From IMG/VR virus record IMGVR_UViG_3300020445_000013, positions 1-40,699 of that record: a DNA stretch of 40,699 bases; one strand, 5' to 3'. This stretch comes from a virus. The notes below the pieces were generated by a model. The model was not told the origin of the DNA, searched no databases, and saw only the letters and a list, made by a program, of their open reading frames with translations. This document shows positions 10,163 to 18,088 of the stretch, one piece after another. A program made the position numbers and the translations under genes. The first letter of the stretch is position 1. Each line of letters opens with the position of its first letter.

Positions 10163-10764
10163 TAGTACGTCCTTCTTGGAGTTCTATTAATTATTGACCA
10201 AGTATTAGTATCGCCTTCTAATATATTAACGTCAGCTGAACGACTATCCGCTTGTTGGAATGCTGTATAAGCTTCGTTCTCATCCTGACCTGATAATTTA
10301 ACTAATTCGGAATCACCAATAGTTCTTGCAGCAAAACGTCTTGAAGCTTTAGCTGTAATATAGCGTCTTGCATATTCTGGGAGGTGTTCAAATTGTTGGA
10401 CGAGCACTACATCAACACTTGGTGCAGAAGTAAATATGTCAGTATGATTATCTAAATCATAAAGATAACCATTTCTCAAAACATAATTATATTGTCTATA
10501 TTCAACAGAAGAATCTGCTTGTACGCAGTTAGAAGGTAGCGGTACTTTTCCCGTGTCATCTACAGTTGTTGAATATTTGTAATGAGTGTTGAAATTCCAT
10601 CCTTGAGATTGGACGGACATTGAAGTTTCGTCTAAAAGATTTTTAGCGATAGATACATCGACAGTTGTATTACCTTCAAGAGTATTAACAGGAGCTTCTC
10701 CTATTACACTCAGCATAATATTAACTGCTTGTAACTCACTTGTTGGGGTGATTTGTGTTGCCAT
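10162..10764 (-). CDS. Tail tubular protein A / adaptor (T7 gp11-like)
   Basis: A 200-residue protein matching T7 gp11, the ring that joins portal to nozzle. Key similarity: ELQAVNIMLSVIGEAPVNTL near the N-terminus (compare the ELSAVNxxLxxIGEPPVSTL pattern of gp11), then a QSQGWNFN motif near residue 55 and a KASRRFAARTIG helix near residue 140. The ATG at 10762-10764 follows the capsid terminator T-tract immediately, and I see no Shine-Dalgarno sequence in front of it; the conserved N-terminus argues that the start is nevertheless right. Confidence 0.93.
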   Translation of the reverse strand: MATQITPTSELQAVNIMLSVIGEAPVNTLEGNTTVDVSIAKNLLDETSMSVQSQGWNFNTHYKYSTTVDDTGKVPLPSNCVQADSSVEYRQYNYVLRNGYLYDLDNHTDIFTSAPSVDVVLVQQFEHLPEYARRYITAKASRRFAARTIGDSELVKLSGQDENEAYTAFQQADSRSADVNILEGDTNTWSIINRTPRRTY

Positions 10765-10770
10765 AAATAT

Positions 10771-10803
10771 AAAAAAGAGAGGGAGAAATTAATCTCCCCC
10801 TCT
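10771..10803 (-). terminator. Rho-independent terminator after the capsid gene
   Basis: On the minus strand an AGAGGGGGAGA / TCTCCCTCT stem with a short AT loop is followed by TTTTTT. It sits between the capsid stop and the tail tube A start. T7 has its major late terminator (T-phi) in the same place, just after gene 10, which makes capsid mRNA more abundant than tail mRNA. Confidence 0.85.
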
Positions 10804-10810
10804 ATTAGGA

Positions 10811-11785
10811 TTAAGCTTCCTTAATTCCTACGGCAGCTTCTGGTCTAAGCACGCCATGTCCCATAGCGTATTTAGCAACCATTAACGTACCTTGTCTTCT
10901 TATGTCGTATTCTGACTCAACAGCTAAGTCCATTAACTTAACAGTACCTGCAGCGGATGGATGACATACCAGCGCTACATAGTTAGCTAAGTTTACAGCT
11001 TGTGGTGTTGATACTGTCGCAGAAGAACCTGCGTCAACGCCTGAAGTTACGTTTGAAGAAACGAAATGTGGTGTTGGAATTAATTCAATTCCAGCAACTT
11101 TCATTACTTTACCTTCAGCGATGGAACCTTGACCGCTAAAGTCAATGTTCACAGCATTAGTCGCGTTTGCCATCTTGTAATACTCTTCTGTTCTTAAGAA
11201 GCACTTACGCCCTTCTTTTGGAACATAGTTATCATCAAGAGCTTTCGCAGCATCAAACAATGAATCAATCATTGCATTAGCTGCAGTCGCGTCTGTGGCA
11301 GAAGCGATATTAGCATCAGTTATTGTAGTTCCTGCACCATGACCTGTATCGTCAACATTTGCAGAAGCAAGTGATGCTTGACCAATAGTTTGCAAGATAT
11401 GCTTATCTTTTTGGAAAGCCAAAGCTCTTCCAATTTCTGTAGAGTAAGCACTTCTTACGTCCCAATGGTTTTTAGCTTCTTCAATATTCGATAAGAATAC
11501 TGAAGATAGTAGTAAGTCATTTATTGTAATGACTTTTTCGTTGTGGTTTACGTCAGAACCAGTAATTTCTGCTCCTGCGGTGTGGTAAGCAGCAGCCACT
11601 CTTCCCATTACGGGAAATGTAGCGGACTTACCTGAAGAGATTGAACGAACAGTCTCTGCACCTGCTGTTACTGAAGCTCTTTCAAACGTGGTTAAAACCT
11701 CGCCTGCAAAAACTTTCAGAAACAAAGCATCTTCTGTACCAGCTTGATTGACTAGACCCACACTTACGGGGCTTGCGTTAGCCAT
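10811..11785 (-). CDS. Major capsid protein (T7 gp10A-like)
   Basis: A 324-residue major head protein. It carries the signature blocks of the T7 capsid family: ALFLKVFAGEVLTTFERASV near residue 20, VRSISSGKSATFPVMGR near residue 45, and HNEKVITINDLLL near residue 80, followed by an N-arm/spine helix with HWDVRS. The ATG at 11783-11785 has a good AAGGAG site. The gene has its own upstream promoter-like site (11852-11876) and a downstream terminator (10771-10803), consistent with very high expression. No frameshift-extended 10B-type product is evident, because the gene is followed directly by the terminator. Confidence 0.96.
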   Translation of the reverse strand: MANASPVSVGLVNQAGTEDALFLKVFAGEVLTTFERASVTAGAETVRSISSGKSATFPVMGRVAAAYHTAGAEITGSDVNHNEKVITINDLLLSSVFLSNIEEAKNHWDVRSAYSTEIGRALAFQKDKHILQTIGQASLASANVDDTGHGAGTTITDANIASATDATAANAMIDSLFDAAKALDDNYVPKEGRKCFLRTEEYYKMANATNAVNIDFSGQGSIAEGKVMKVAGIELIPTPHFVSSNVTSGVDAGSSATVSTPQAVNLANYVALVCHPSAAGTVKLMDLAVESEYDIRRQGTLMVAKYAMGHGVLRPEAAVGIKEA

Positions 11786-11851
11786 ATTATTCTCCTTTGG
11801 TTATAGAAGTTATTGTTAGAAAGCTTCCACATATTTAAAGCTCATAAACAA

Positions 11852-11876
11852 GATTGTCCTCCGCAGAGGGTCAAGA
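11852..11876 (-). promoter_or_regulatory. Candidate phage promoter upstream of capsid gene
   Basis: Minus-strand TTGACCCTCTGCGGAGGACA partly matches the candidate promoter family (about 10 of 16 core positions against GTACCCCTCTTAGAAG). It lies in the largest gap of the structural region (11786-11924), where T7 has phi10. It is a weaker match than those at 1006 and 15179. Confidence 0.4.
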
Positions 11877-11902
11877 ACTTGCTAAAGTATGTTTCAGCAG
11901 TT

Positions 11903-11931
11903 GCCACCTATAAAGGTCGCACAACTACAGA
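11903..11931 (-). promoter_or_regulatory. Hairpin between scaffold and capsid genes
   Basis: On the minus strand GCGACC, loop TTTATA, then GGTGGC form an imperfect stem, extended outward by AGTT/AACT. It overlaps the scaffold stop codon. There is no T-tract, so it looks more like an RNA-processing or stability hairpin than a terminator. Confidence 0.45.
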
Positions 11932-12659
11932 TTGCTATTCTTTATTTTGCGTTTCACATCATCTTGATACGCAATGTCTTTAGAATAGCGAGGGTCATTC
12001 ATAGCTGCAGTTACTTCAGCCCAAGAACGAAATCCACCTTCAGTTGAAGGACTTGCTTTTCCTTTAGCAAGTGTAGGTTCTACTCCGTTGGCTGATTCAT
12101 AACGAGCTTTTAACCCGTTGACTGCTAATTTAATTCCCTCCATGTCTGCTGAGTTTACTGCATTATTATAAGCAGCTTTCTCTGCATCACTTAGGTTTTC
12201 AGCAGCCCACGCTACCATGTCTTGATAACCTGTATCTCCACCAGCAATTCCTTTTACATCATTAACCATATTATCACGCATAGCCAATTGGCCTGCGATA
12301 AATTGGTCAACGTATTCTTTTGGAATACCAGCTTTGTTTAAAGCCTCGTAACTCTTTTCATTAAGAGTTCCGTTGTTATCAAATTCAGATTGTAGTTCTT
12401 GCATATTTAAGCCTGCACTTTCTGCAGCTTTACTTGCAATTTCCAAATCATCTGATTTAGGCTCCTCTTGCTTTGTTGGTTCAGGAGTTTCTTGAGGTTT
12501 AGGTTCTCCTAATTTTTTCTCTAACTCAGAATAAGACTTTGCTAAGTCATCGACTGAATTAAACTTTTCAGGTAGGCCTTCTGGTCTATCCTGTATTACA
12601 GCTTCTTCTGGTTTTTCAGCTGTAGTTTCCTTTTCGTTGATTTCAACTTGTTCTACCAT
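11925..12659 (-). CDS. Capsid assembly scaffolding protein (T7 gp9-like)
   Basis: A 244-residue acidic protein between portal and capsid genes, the place of T7 gp9. The N-terminal third is Glu/Pro/Lys-rich and probably disordered; the middle is helical; the C-terminus is basic (DDVKRKIKNSNL), as expected for a scaffold that binds the capsid inner face. It contains a PEKFNSVDDLAKSYSELEKK segment typical of podovirus scaffold proteins. The start overlaps the end of the portal gene by 17 bases. Confidence 0.88.
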   Translation of the reverse strand: MVEQVEINEKETTAEKPEEAVIQDRPEGLPEKFNSVDDLAKSYSELEKKLGEPKPQETPEPTKQEEPKSDDLEIASKAAESAGLNMQELQSEFDNNGTLNEKSYEALNKAGIPKEYVDQFIAGQLAMRDNMVNDVKGIAGGDTGYQDMVAWAAENLSDAEKAAYNNAVNSADMEGIKLAVNGLKARYESANGVEPTLAKGKASPSTEGGFRSWAEVTAAMNDPRYSKDIAYQDDVKRKIKNSNL

Positions 12660-14229
12660 TCATCATTCCTTTGGTTATAGTATTTGCAACTTGAGGAGCA
12701 CTCTTAACTGCAGCATCTGTTGCTGCTTGAGCCATCCCTTGTTGCATCATTTGGTCTTGTTGAGCCATTGCCTCAGCTTGTAATTCTTCTTGCGATTTAA
12801 TTAATCCTTCAGTTTCAATTCCTAAACCTGTAGCAATTCTTTTTATTAAATCACTTGGGTTTAGTGTTTGCATAACCTGCGGGTTAACTTGAGCAAGATT
12901 AACGAACTCAGCAATAAACTCTCTTAGCTTCTGTAAATCGTTACCTCGACCTAAGGCTTCGATACCTGTAATTATGGTTGGTTTTACAGAACCTTTTGGT
13001 AAAGATGGTATCTCTTTTGTTTGAGACATTCTCTTCATCAATAGCGTTACTAATGGCAATTGAAATTCCATAGACAATAAAGAATAAATACCTCCCATAG
13101 AGGTTTCCAATTGCTCGGCCATATATCTAATCTCTTGAGCTGTTACTCTCTCAGCATCTCGTTGTATGGCGGTGTGAAGGAGAAATGCGTAAGACATTCT
13201 CTCTTCTAATGTTCTAATACTTTCTTGAACTATTCTTAAATCGTATTGCTTTTCTGTTTGTAATACAGATACATCATCACGGCTTCCTGTAATAATATCT
13301 CCATTACGAGTAAGAGCTAAATCTCTTTTCTTAGTTACAGAGTTAGGTCTAATCATAAATACGACCTTGCTTGATGCAGCAGCACTCTCAACTAATGATT
13401 GTGATAAACCTTCTAAAGATTTTAAATCACCTAAAAATTCTTCTACATATCCACGTCCATAATCTTCACCATCAATACGAACCATGCGTAAACATTGGTA
13501 AGGCAAAGTATCTTTATTGAATGTTCCTTCACTCTTTGGAATTTTAATTCCGTTTACCTCCTGACAAATATAAAACTTATCATCATCTAATTTATAGATA
13601 TGTGTATATAACTCGCACTCTTCATCTTCTTTGTAATCAGGGTCGCTAATAACTTCAGCTCTGACTTTTTCATCTAAACTTAATGGCGTAATAGATTCTT
13701 TAATTACTATTTCTAATAGTTCACCTTCACTATCTCTAGTGCAAACATATTGATTTAAAGGAAACACTTTCATTCTTCCGTTTTTAGGTAAGTAAGTAAG
13801 AACATTACCTCCAACAATTAAATGTTTTAAAGCTTCAAAGACTGAAACTCTTAAAGCAAGCTGTTCAATTTTACTTGTAACTTCCTTCTCAATTTTTTGT
13901 AAAGACTTCTCTACTTCTGATTGTAATTCCTTTTGAACCTCTAATTGCTCTTTAGTTTTTCCACTTACACTAAGCCTAAAAAAAGGTGAGTTTGGAGGTA
14001 ACAATAACAACAATAATTTTGATGATAAATTATTAACTCCTCGCGCACCTACGGATTGGTAAGGGGTGTATAAATCGGAAGTGTGTCCAAATGCTTCATC
14101 TGGAATAAGGGAGGGAATAGTAAGCTCAGAGCATTCTCTGGCTCTATCTAAATATTGAGTTCTTTTCTCTTTGAGTTTTTCGTATCTTTCTTTAGCGGTA
14201 TGAAGTTTAGTTTTCTTATCGTCATCCAT
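12643..14229 (-). CDS. Portal / head-tail connector (T7 gp8-like)
   Basis: A 528-residue portal that forms the ring at the DNA-entry vertex. Typical blocks are visible: an N-terminal basic helix, SVGARGVNNLSSKLLLLLLP near residue 65 followed by PNSPFFRL, a MRVIDGEDYGRGYVEEFLGD-like region near residue 250 (here MVRIDGEDYGRGYVEEFLGD), and a VTAQEIRYMAEQLETSMGG helix near residue 370. The C-terminus is Gln/Met/Ala-rich. It overlaps the small upstream gene by one base. The assignment is secure on motifs and order. Confidence 0.95.
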   Translation of the reverse strand: MDDDKKTKLHTAKERYEKLKEKRTQYLDRARECSELTIPSLIPDEAFGHTSDLYTPYQSVGARGVNNLSSKLLLLLLPPNSPFFRLSVSGKTKEQLEVQKELQSEVEKSLQKIEKEVTSKIEQLALRVSVFEALKHLIVGGNVLTYLPKNGRMKVFPLNQYVCTRDSEGELLEIVIKESITPLSLDEKVRAEVISDPDYKEDEECELYTHIYKLDDDKFYICQEVNGIKIPKSEGTFNKDTLPYQCLRMVRIDGEDYGRGYVEEFLGDLKSLEGLSQSLVESAAASSKVVFMIRPNSVTKKRDLALTRNGDIITGSRDDVSVLQTEKQYDLRIVQESIRTLEERMSYAFLLHTAIQRDAERVTAQEIRYMAEQLETSMGGIYSLLSMEFQLPLVTLLMKRMSQTKEIPSLPKGSVKPTIITGIEALGRGNDLQKLREFIAEFVNLAQVNPQVMQTLNPSDLIKRIATGLGIETEGLIKSQEELQAEAMAQQDQMMQQGMAQAATDAAVKSAPQVANTITKGMMNGRTS

Positions 14230-14516
14230 TAGCTAATATACAAACTTTGTTTACCTGACTTACTAGCAAGGGCTTTCATCTTATCTTCGCTAAAACCAAT
14301 TTCAGAGCCTAGAAAGTCTTTATTACCTTCAGCAAGATTGGGGTCGCGAGTAACACCATTTCCCATAGGGCTAGTTAATGTAATGCCGTCTCCGCCTCCA
14401 AAACTAAGACTTGAGTTTGACATTGGAACACCGAAGTTAGAGCCAACAAAGCTGCCTCCGCCTCCGAAGCCTCCGCCTCCGCCAAAGCCGCCTCCGCCTC
14501 CTCCAAAACTACACAT
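14229..14516 (-). CDS. Small Gly-rich MC-start protein (gp7.3-like family)
   Basis: A 95-residue protein starting MCSFGGGGGG with a glycine-rich N-terminus of about 30 residues, a neutral middle, and a basic end (KALASKSGKQSLYIS). It is the third of three adjacent small genes whose products all start Met-Cys-x-Gly-like and end with a basic stretch plus a Leu-x-Ile motif. T7 gp7.3, a small virion/tail-assembly protein, has the same position and a similar basic end (KKSLSVARSS and a GGGINI tail). It is coupled to both neighbours by one-base overlaps. A virion role is inferred only. Confidence 0.7.
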   Translation of the reverse strand: MCSFGGGGGGFGGGGGFGGGGSFVGSNFGVPMSNSSLSFGGGDGITLTSPMGNGVTRDPNLAEGNKDFLGSEIGFSEDKMKALASKSGKQSLYIS

Positions 14517-14758
14517 TAGGGTACATTAATCCCTGAACTTGTAGCAGGTATATTAAGACCTGAAGATAATGCAGTATTGAGTTGTGAAGTTCCTCTTCTG
14601 AGTTTCTTCTTTTTTCTTGCAGCCTCGTCCATTTCCTCTTCAGCTAACTGTAACTCAGGTGCTAGTGCGTCTCCAATAGGAGAGGCATTAATCACGGGTT
14701 GAGGGACAGGTTCTGGAGCTGGAGCTGGAGCAGGGTCGCTTCTTCCGCCCATACACAT
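14516..14758 (-). CDS. Small Pro-rich MC-start protein (gp7.3-like)
   Basis: An 80-residue protein starting MCMGGRSDPAPAPAPEPVPQ. After the Pro/Ala linker comes an acidic helix (AEEEMDEAARKKKKLRRGTS) and an end with SGLNIPATSSGINVP. The RKKxxxxGxxxL...SGxNI pattern is the best match of the three small proteins to the C-terminus of T7 gp7.3, which is needed for tail assembly and host adsorption. It sits between its two shorter relatives, with a one-base overlap downstream and a two-base gap upstream. Confidence 0.72.
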   Translation of the reverse strand: MCMGGRSDPAPAPAPEPVPQPVINASPIGDALAPELQLAEEEMDEAARKKKKLRRGTSQLNTALSSGLNIPATSSGINVP

Positions 14759-14760
14759 AA

Positions 14761-14982
14761 TTAGTTTCCTCCTTGATGAATTTGTAGTCCTGTATTGGAC
14801 ATATTGATTGGGTTATTTCGTTGTCTATCTCTATAGTTTCCGCCTGTTACAGGTGGAGCAACTTCAGGTTCTTTTTTTACCTCTTCAGGTTTAGGGTCAT
14901 AGATATTTCCATTGTAATAAATATCTTGGGGATTGGGTCTTTTGTAAACTGTTGGTGAACTTGTCCTCATTCCTAAACACAT
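14761..14982 (-). CDS. Small MC-start protein, first of three paralogue-like genes
   Basis: A 73-residue protein starting MCLGMRTSSPTVYKRPNPQD, with a Pro/Lys/Glu-rich middle and an end with RDRQRNNPINMSNTGLQIHQ. The Met-Cys start and terminal GLQI motif parallel the two genes that follow. It overlaps the upstream small gene by one base. I recognise no domain; a minor virion component is the most likely role from position. Confidence 0.65.
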   Translation of the reverse strand: MCLGMRTSSPTVYKRPNPQDIYYNGNIYDPKPEEVKKEPEVAPPVTGGNYRDRQRNNPINMSNTGLQIHQGGN

Positions 14983-15176
14983 TATAAAATTGCCTCCTTA
15001 TCAGCACGTTCTTTCAGATGATTAATGAATCTAACTACGTCTCTTTGACCTGCTGCAAAATATATTTCCTTTGCATTTTGTTCTACATCTGCAGATTGCT
15101 CAGGATACAATTCATTCAACAGTTTAATTAACTCACTTACCTTAGTTGGTAAGGTTAAATCTTTGTCATTTTCCAT
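14982..15176 (-). CDS. Small hypothetical protein after RNR
   Basis: A 64-residue acidic helical protein (MENDKDLTLPTKVSELIKLL at the start). I chose the ATG at 15174-15176 rather than the longer reading from 15239, because the extra residues are Arg-rich and simply overlap the RNR coding sequence and the promoter-like site at 15179-15203. The gene overlaps the RNR stop by about 20 bases. It contains no Cys and no visible domain. It may be the first gene of a transcript starting inside the RNR 3' end. Confidence 0.65.
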   Translation of the reverse strand: MENDKDLTLPTKVSELIKLLNELYPEQSADVEQNAKEIYFAAGQRDVVRFINHLKERADKEAIL

Positions 15177-17110
15177 AGTTTTTCTTCTAAGACGGGCACT
15201 TTGGTTGTATCTACTAGTTCGCATACGTTTCCAACACACGCTAACTCTTGCGAACCTGTAGTATTGTCGTCATTTTCATAGTCTTGTAGCTCTTTAAAGT
15301 TAATTTTGGATGGCATTTCTTTACTTAACTTAATGTATTCATCCTTATTAACCTCTTGGTAAGGGGCTTGTTGGTAGTTATGTTCAACGTGAGGAAGGAA
15401 ACTTATTCCTGCAATCTCATCAAAGTTCTCATATACCCAAGCACCAACCTTTAACCACTCAGCCTCTCTAACACTAATAGTTACTGAAGGTTTATGTTCA
15501 CACCAATACTTTTGATACATTAACCACAAATCTAATTGTTGGATTGCAGACATATCATTTCGTGTAATAGATTTATCTGGAGATTTTATAGGGAAAGAAA
15601 ATACAATTACATCACTAGGCTTAGTAATGTCGGGTTCGTGAGGAATACCTTTATCAATTAAGAACCTTGTAAGTGGGTCTTTAGCATCTCCTCTTACAGT
15701 TCTTATATAGTAATCACTATGTCTTGAATGTATCCCTGAGGCACTATCAACTAATTGACTGACAGTACCTGAGGGTTTGACACACGTAATAGCTGCTGAA
15801 TGATTAATCTTTAGTTTCTTAGCAAAAGCTTTATTAGTTTCTACTGCAGTATTTCTTAACTGTTTAAGATTTTCCTTTGTAGGTTTGCTTGTTAGGCGGT
15901 TATCCATAATACCTGTAAGTGAAACACCTAATAGTCTTTCAGCTTCAGTATTATCTCTCCAAATTTTTCTAAGATATTTTAAATCAGTAAGTGTTGATTG
16001 AAATGTCCCAAGTATTGTAGCAAGTCTTATCTTCTCTTTTAACTCAAGCATATTGTCATTAGCTCTAATGACTACTTCAGTTAAATTACAGAATTGATAT
16101 GGCCTTAAAATAATTTCACAACAAGGATTGGTTCCAAACTCAAAATCAGTATCGCGTCTCTCATTCTCAGCAGCTTTATTCTTTGCAGCAAGTCGATTAA
16201 AGATTCCTCTTTCACCTGACTTACTATCATATAAAGATTTCCACTCAGACATGAACAATCCCATATCAGGTGTACGTGAATAACAAGCTGAGTTATTTGC
16301 TAATGCTCTTTGACCATTCTCTAACCACCATTGACCAGACTTTGCTTTTCTCATTTGGTCATCTTGAATACTACTAAGGGAGATAAGAGCTGAACGCCTT
16401 ACTCCTCCTACAACAACTACTTCACCAACTTTGCAAACTAAATCGTGAGCTTCAATAGCATCAAGCTTTCTGCCTGCTGCTTTGGTAAACATATCAATTG
16501 CAAAGTCGAATAAGTTTACAAGAGGTTGAGCTCCACTAGCCCTGCCTCCCATTGTTTTTAACCTTGCGCCTGCTGGTCTAATTCTTGAAACATCTACTTT
16601 AGGAATTTGTCCGCCATATAACATGGCAAGTAATTCTCTAAATGCTCTAGCCCAACCTGCTTTACTATCTTGAACGACAATAACAGTTTCACTTTCGCTA
16701 AACTCTTCTGCAATGACAGGTAACTTTTCAATGTTGTTTCTTTCAACAGAAAAACCAACACCCGTACCGCATAAAAGAATATACATAACTTCATCAAAAC
16801 TTCTCACATCATCTATCGGAATATAGCTGCAATTGTAACCTGCAGTATTATCCCTCTCTAGTGCTGCACCAGCTGTCATTAGAGCACGCATCGAAGGCAT
16901 AATGCTTAATGATAATACCGCCCCTTCTAACTCGTTTCGTAGTTGACTAGGTAATTTGAAATTATGATTTTTCCTTAAGTGCTCTTCCATAAAATCAAAA
17001 TAACGTTCTACAGTTTCACTCCAAGTTTCTCTTCTACCCTTTTCATCTATGTATCTAGCGTAGCGTGAAGTGTGAATGTATTGCTGGTAAGAGGAAGGCA
17101 AACTATTCAT
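15155..17110 (-). CDS. nrdJ: Class II (B12-dependent) ribonucleotide reductase, monomeric type
   Basis: A 651-residue enzyme that reduces ribonucleotides to deoxynucleotides for phage DNA synthesis using adenosylcobalamin. The residues match the Lactobacillus RTPR type: C94 (NCSYIPI), the active-site N328-P-C330-C-E332 block, C341 exactly 11 residues after C330, and a C-terminal C625-x4-C630 pair that would reduce the active site. The spacing of these cysteines equals that of C408/C419 and C731/C736 in RTPR. The start used is the ATG at 17108-17110, overlapping the upstream stop; a TTG two codons earlier is possible. After C630 there are 21 extra residues, and their codons hold a promoter-like site. 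Class II enzymes need no oxygen and suit B12-using marine hosts. Confidence 0.93.
   Translation of the reverse strand: MNSLPSSYQQYIHTSRYARYIDEKGRRETWSETVERYFDFMEEHLRKNHNFKLPSQLRNELEGAVLSLSIMPSMRALMTAGAALERDNTAGYNCSYIPIDDVRSFDEVMYILLCGTGVGFSVERNNIEKLPVIAEEFSESETVIVVQDSKAGWARAFRELLAMLYGGQIPKVDVSRIRPAGARLKTMGGRASGAQPLVNLFDFAIDMFTKAAGRKLDAIEAHDLVCKVGEVVVVGGVRRSALISLSSIQDDQMRKAKSGQWWLENGQRALANNSACYSRTPDMGLFMSEWKSLYDSKSGERGIFNRLAAKNKAAENERRDTDFEFGTNPCCEIILRPYQFCNLTEVVIRANDNMLELKEKIRLATILGTFQSTLTDLKYLRKIWRDNTEAERLLGVSLTGIMDNRLTSKPTKENLKQLRNTAVETNKAFAKKLKINHSAAITCVKPSGTVSQLVDSASGIHSRHSDYYIRTVRGDAKDPLTRFLIDKGIPHEPDITKPSDVIVFSFPIKSPDKSITRNDMSAIQQLDLWLMYQKYWCEHKPSVTISVREAEWLKVGAWVYENFDEIAGISFLPHVEHNYQQAPYQEVNKDEYIKLSKEMPSKINFKELQDYENDDNTTGSQELACVGNVCELVDTTKVPVLEEKLWKMTKI
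15179..15203 (-). promoter_or_regulatory. Candidate phage promoter inside RNR 3' end
   Basis: Minus-strand CAAAGTGCCCGTCTTAGAAG followed by AAAAA differs from the intergenic site at 1006-1030 at only a few positions. It codes for KVPVLEEK in the RNR tail and lies just before the small gene at 15176. Placement is comparable to T7 phi6.5, which feeds the structural genes. Confidence 0.6.
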
Positions 17111-17357
17111 TGCCAAACCGAAAGCTTAATTGCTTATCGTCCTCTTGAGTTTCTTTTTCAATTAATAAATCGATATATTGTTTTGCTTTATTTAAATCTT
17201 CTAATTGCTTTGACCTATCTTCGTGCTTGTATCTCCATCTCATTAAATATTTAATGGCGTTAGCTTCGGCATAAGGGATTTCGTTTTGCATGATGAAAGT
17301 AATTGGTTCAATCTTCCATCTAAAATAGTGTGGGGGTTTCTTTACGAAGTCCGCCAT
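17103..17357 (-). CDS. DUF3310-like small protein
   Basis: An 84-residue protein with the DUF3310 pattern: PPHYFRWKIEPITFIMQNEI near residue 10, an AEANAIKYLMRWRYK block near residue 30, and LEDLNKAKQYIDLLIEK near residue 52. Related domains occur in T7 gp1.7 (a nucleotide kinase region) and in many phage nucleotide-metabolism clusters. Position between the exonuclease and RNR genes supports a role in nucleotide supply, but the short form has no visible P-loop. It overlaps both neighbours by 8 to 16 bases. Confidence 0.8.
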   Translation of the reverse strand: MADFVKKPPHYFRWKIEPITFIMQNEIPYAEANAIKYLMRWRYKHEDRSKQLEDLNKAKQYIDLLIEKETQEDDKQLSFRFGNE

Positions 17358-18088
17358 AGTTTAATTCCTCCTGACTCATAGTCGTAATCGTTGTATCTTA
17401 AAATTTTTGCGACCCTTGCTTGTTGCAACGCTTCATCAGTTGAATAGCCAACCTTTGCGTAAGCAGCTAGAACACGTTGCCAGAGGTCTAAGAGGGGTAC
17501 GTTAATGTTATCGCCTAAAATCTTTTGAGCTGTCTTCACTCCAACTTTAGGACAACCTGAATATCCATCTGTGGCATCACCACAAAGAGTCTGCATCATG
17601 TGCCAATAGTTGGCCTCATCCTCGCTTATCTCATCAAAGGTTTTTCCATCTCTTGAGATTTTGCTTGGGATTTGTAAAAGGTCTTTATCAATTGAAACTA
17701 CAATTCGTTCATCATTATTGTTGGGTGTTGTTGCAAGTATTCCTAGTACATCGTCTGCCTCAAGCCCCTCCATAATAACAGCGCTGTAGTTATCAATGCA
17801 GTATTGACGCAACACAGGTAGCATCATTGGTTTACGTTTTGACTTTCTATTATCTTTATAACTTGGAAGAATATCTTTTCTAAAATTATTCTTATCCGTT
17901 AATGCAATAATAAATTTCTCAGCTTCAAGGTTTTCTTTCAGCTGTTCTAGTTGTGTATCTAATTCTGCTTTACAAAGTTTTTCGTCAGAATGTAAAGTCC
18001 ATAACCCGTCTCCCCAATGAGTAGGTATTTCATTTTGAGTAGCAATCTTGTAAATAAGAATATCACCATCAATTAATAGTGTTCTCAT
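17342..18088 (-). CDS. 5'-3' exonuclease (T7 gp6-like, FEN family)
   Basis: A 248-residue flap/5' exonuclease that removes primers and degrades host DNA in T7-type phages. Acidic metal-binding motifs are visible in order: LLIDGDILIY at residues 4-13, FRKDILPSYKDNRK near 70, GLEADDVLG near 108, SIDKDLLQIP near 133, and GDATDGYSGCPKVGVKTA near 170 (a helix-hairpin-helix-like end). It follows the DNA polymerase and a small nuclease-like gene, with a 20-base overlap upstream. A promoter-like site lies inside the gene at 17481-17504. Confidence 0.93.
   Translation of the reverse strand: MRTLLIDGDILIYKIATQNEIPTHWGDGLWTLHSDEKLCKAELDTQLEQLKENLEAEKFIIALTDKNNFRKDILPSYKDNRKSKRKPMMLPVLRQYCIDNYSAVIMEGLEADDVLGILATTPNNNDERIVVSIDKDLLQIPSKISRDGKTFDEISEDEANYWHMMQTLCGDATDGYSGCPKVGVKTAQKILGDNINVPLLDLWQRVLAAYAKVGYSTDEALQQARVAKILRYNDYDYESGGIKLWRTS
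17481..17504 (-). promoter_or_regulatory. Promoter-like site inside exonuclease gene
   Basis: Minus-strand AACGTACCCCTCTTAGACCT shares 14 consecutive bases (GTACCCCTCTTAGA) with the intergenic site before the tail fibre gene. It is within codons for NVPLLDLW. Such a long identity by chance is unlikely in 41 kb, but the downstream AGAAGA part is missing, so activity is uncertain. Confidence 0.4.

Noticed and set aside
14338-14529. Pro-rich plus-strand ORF
   Set aside because: Antisense of the glycine-rich start of the small MC protein; composition is a mirror of GGN codons.
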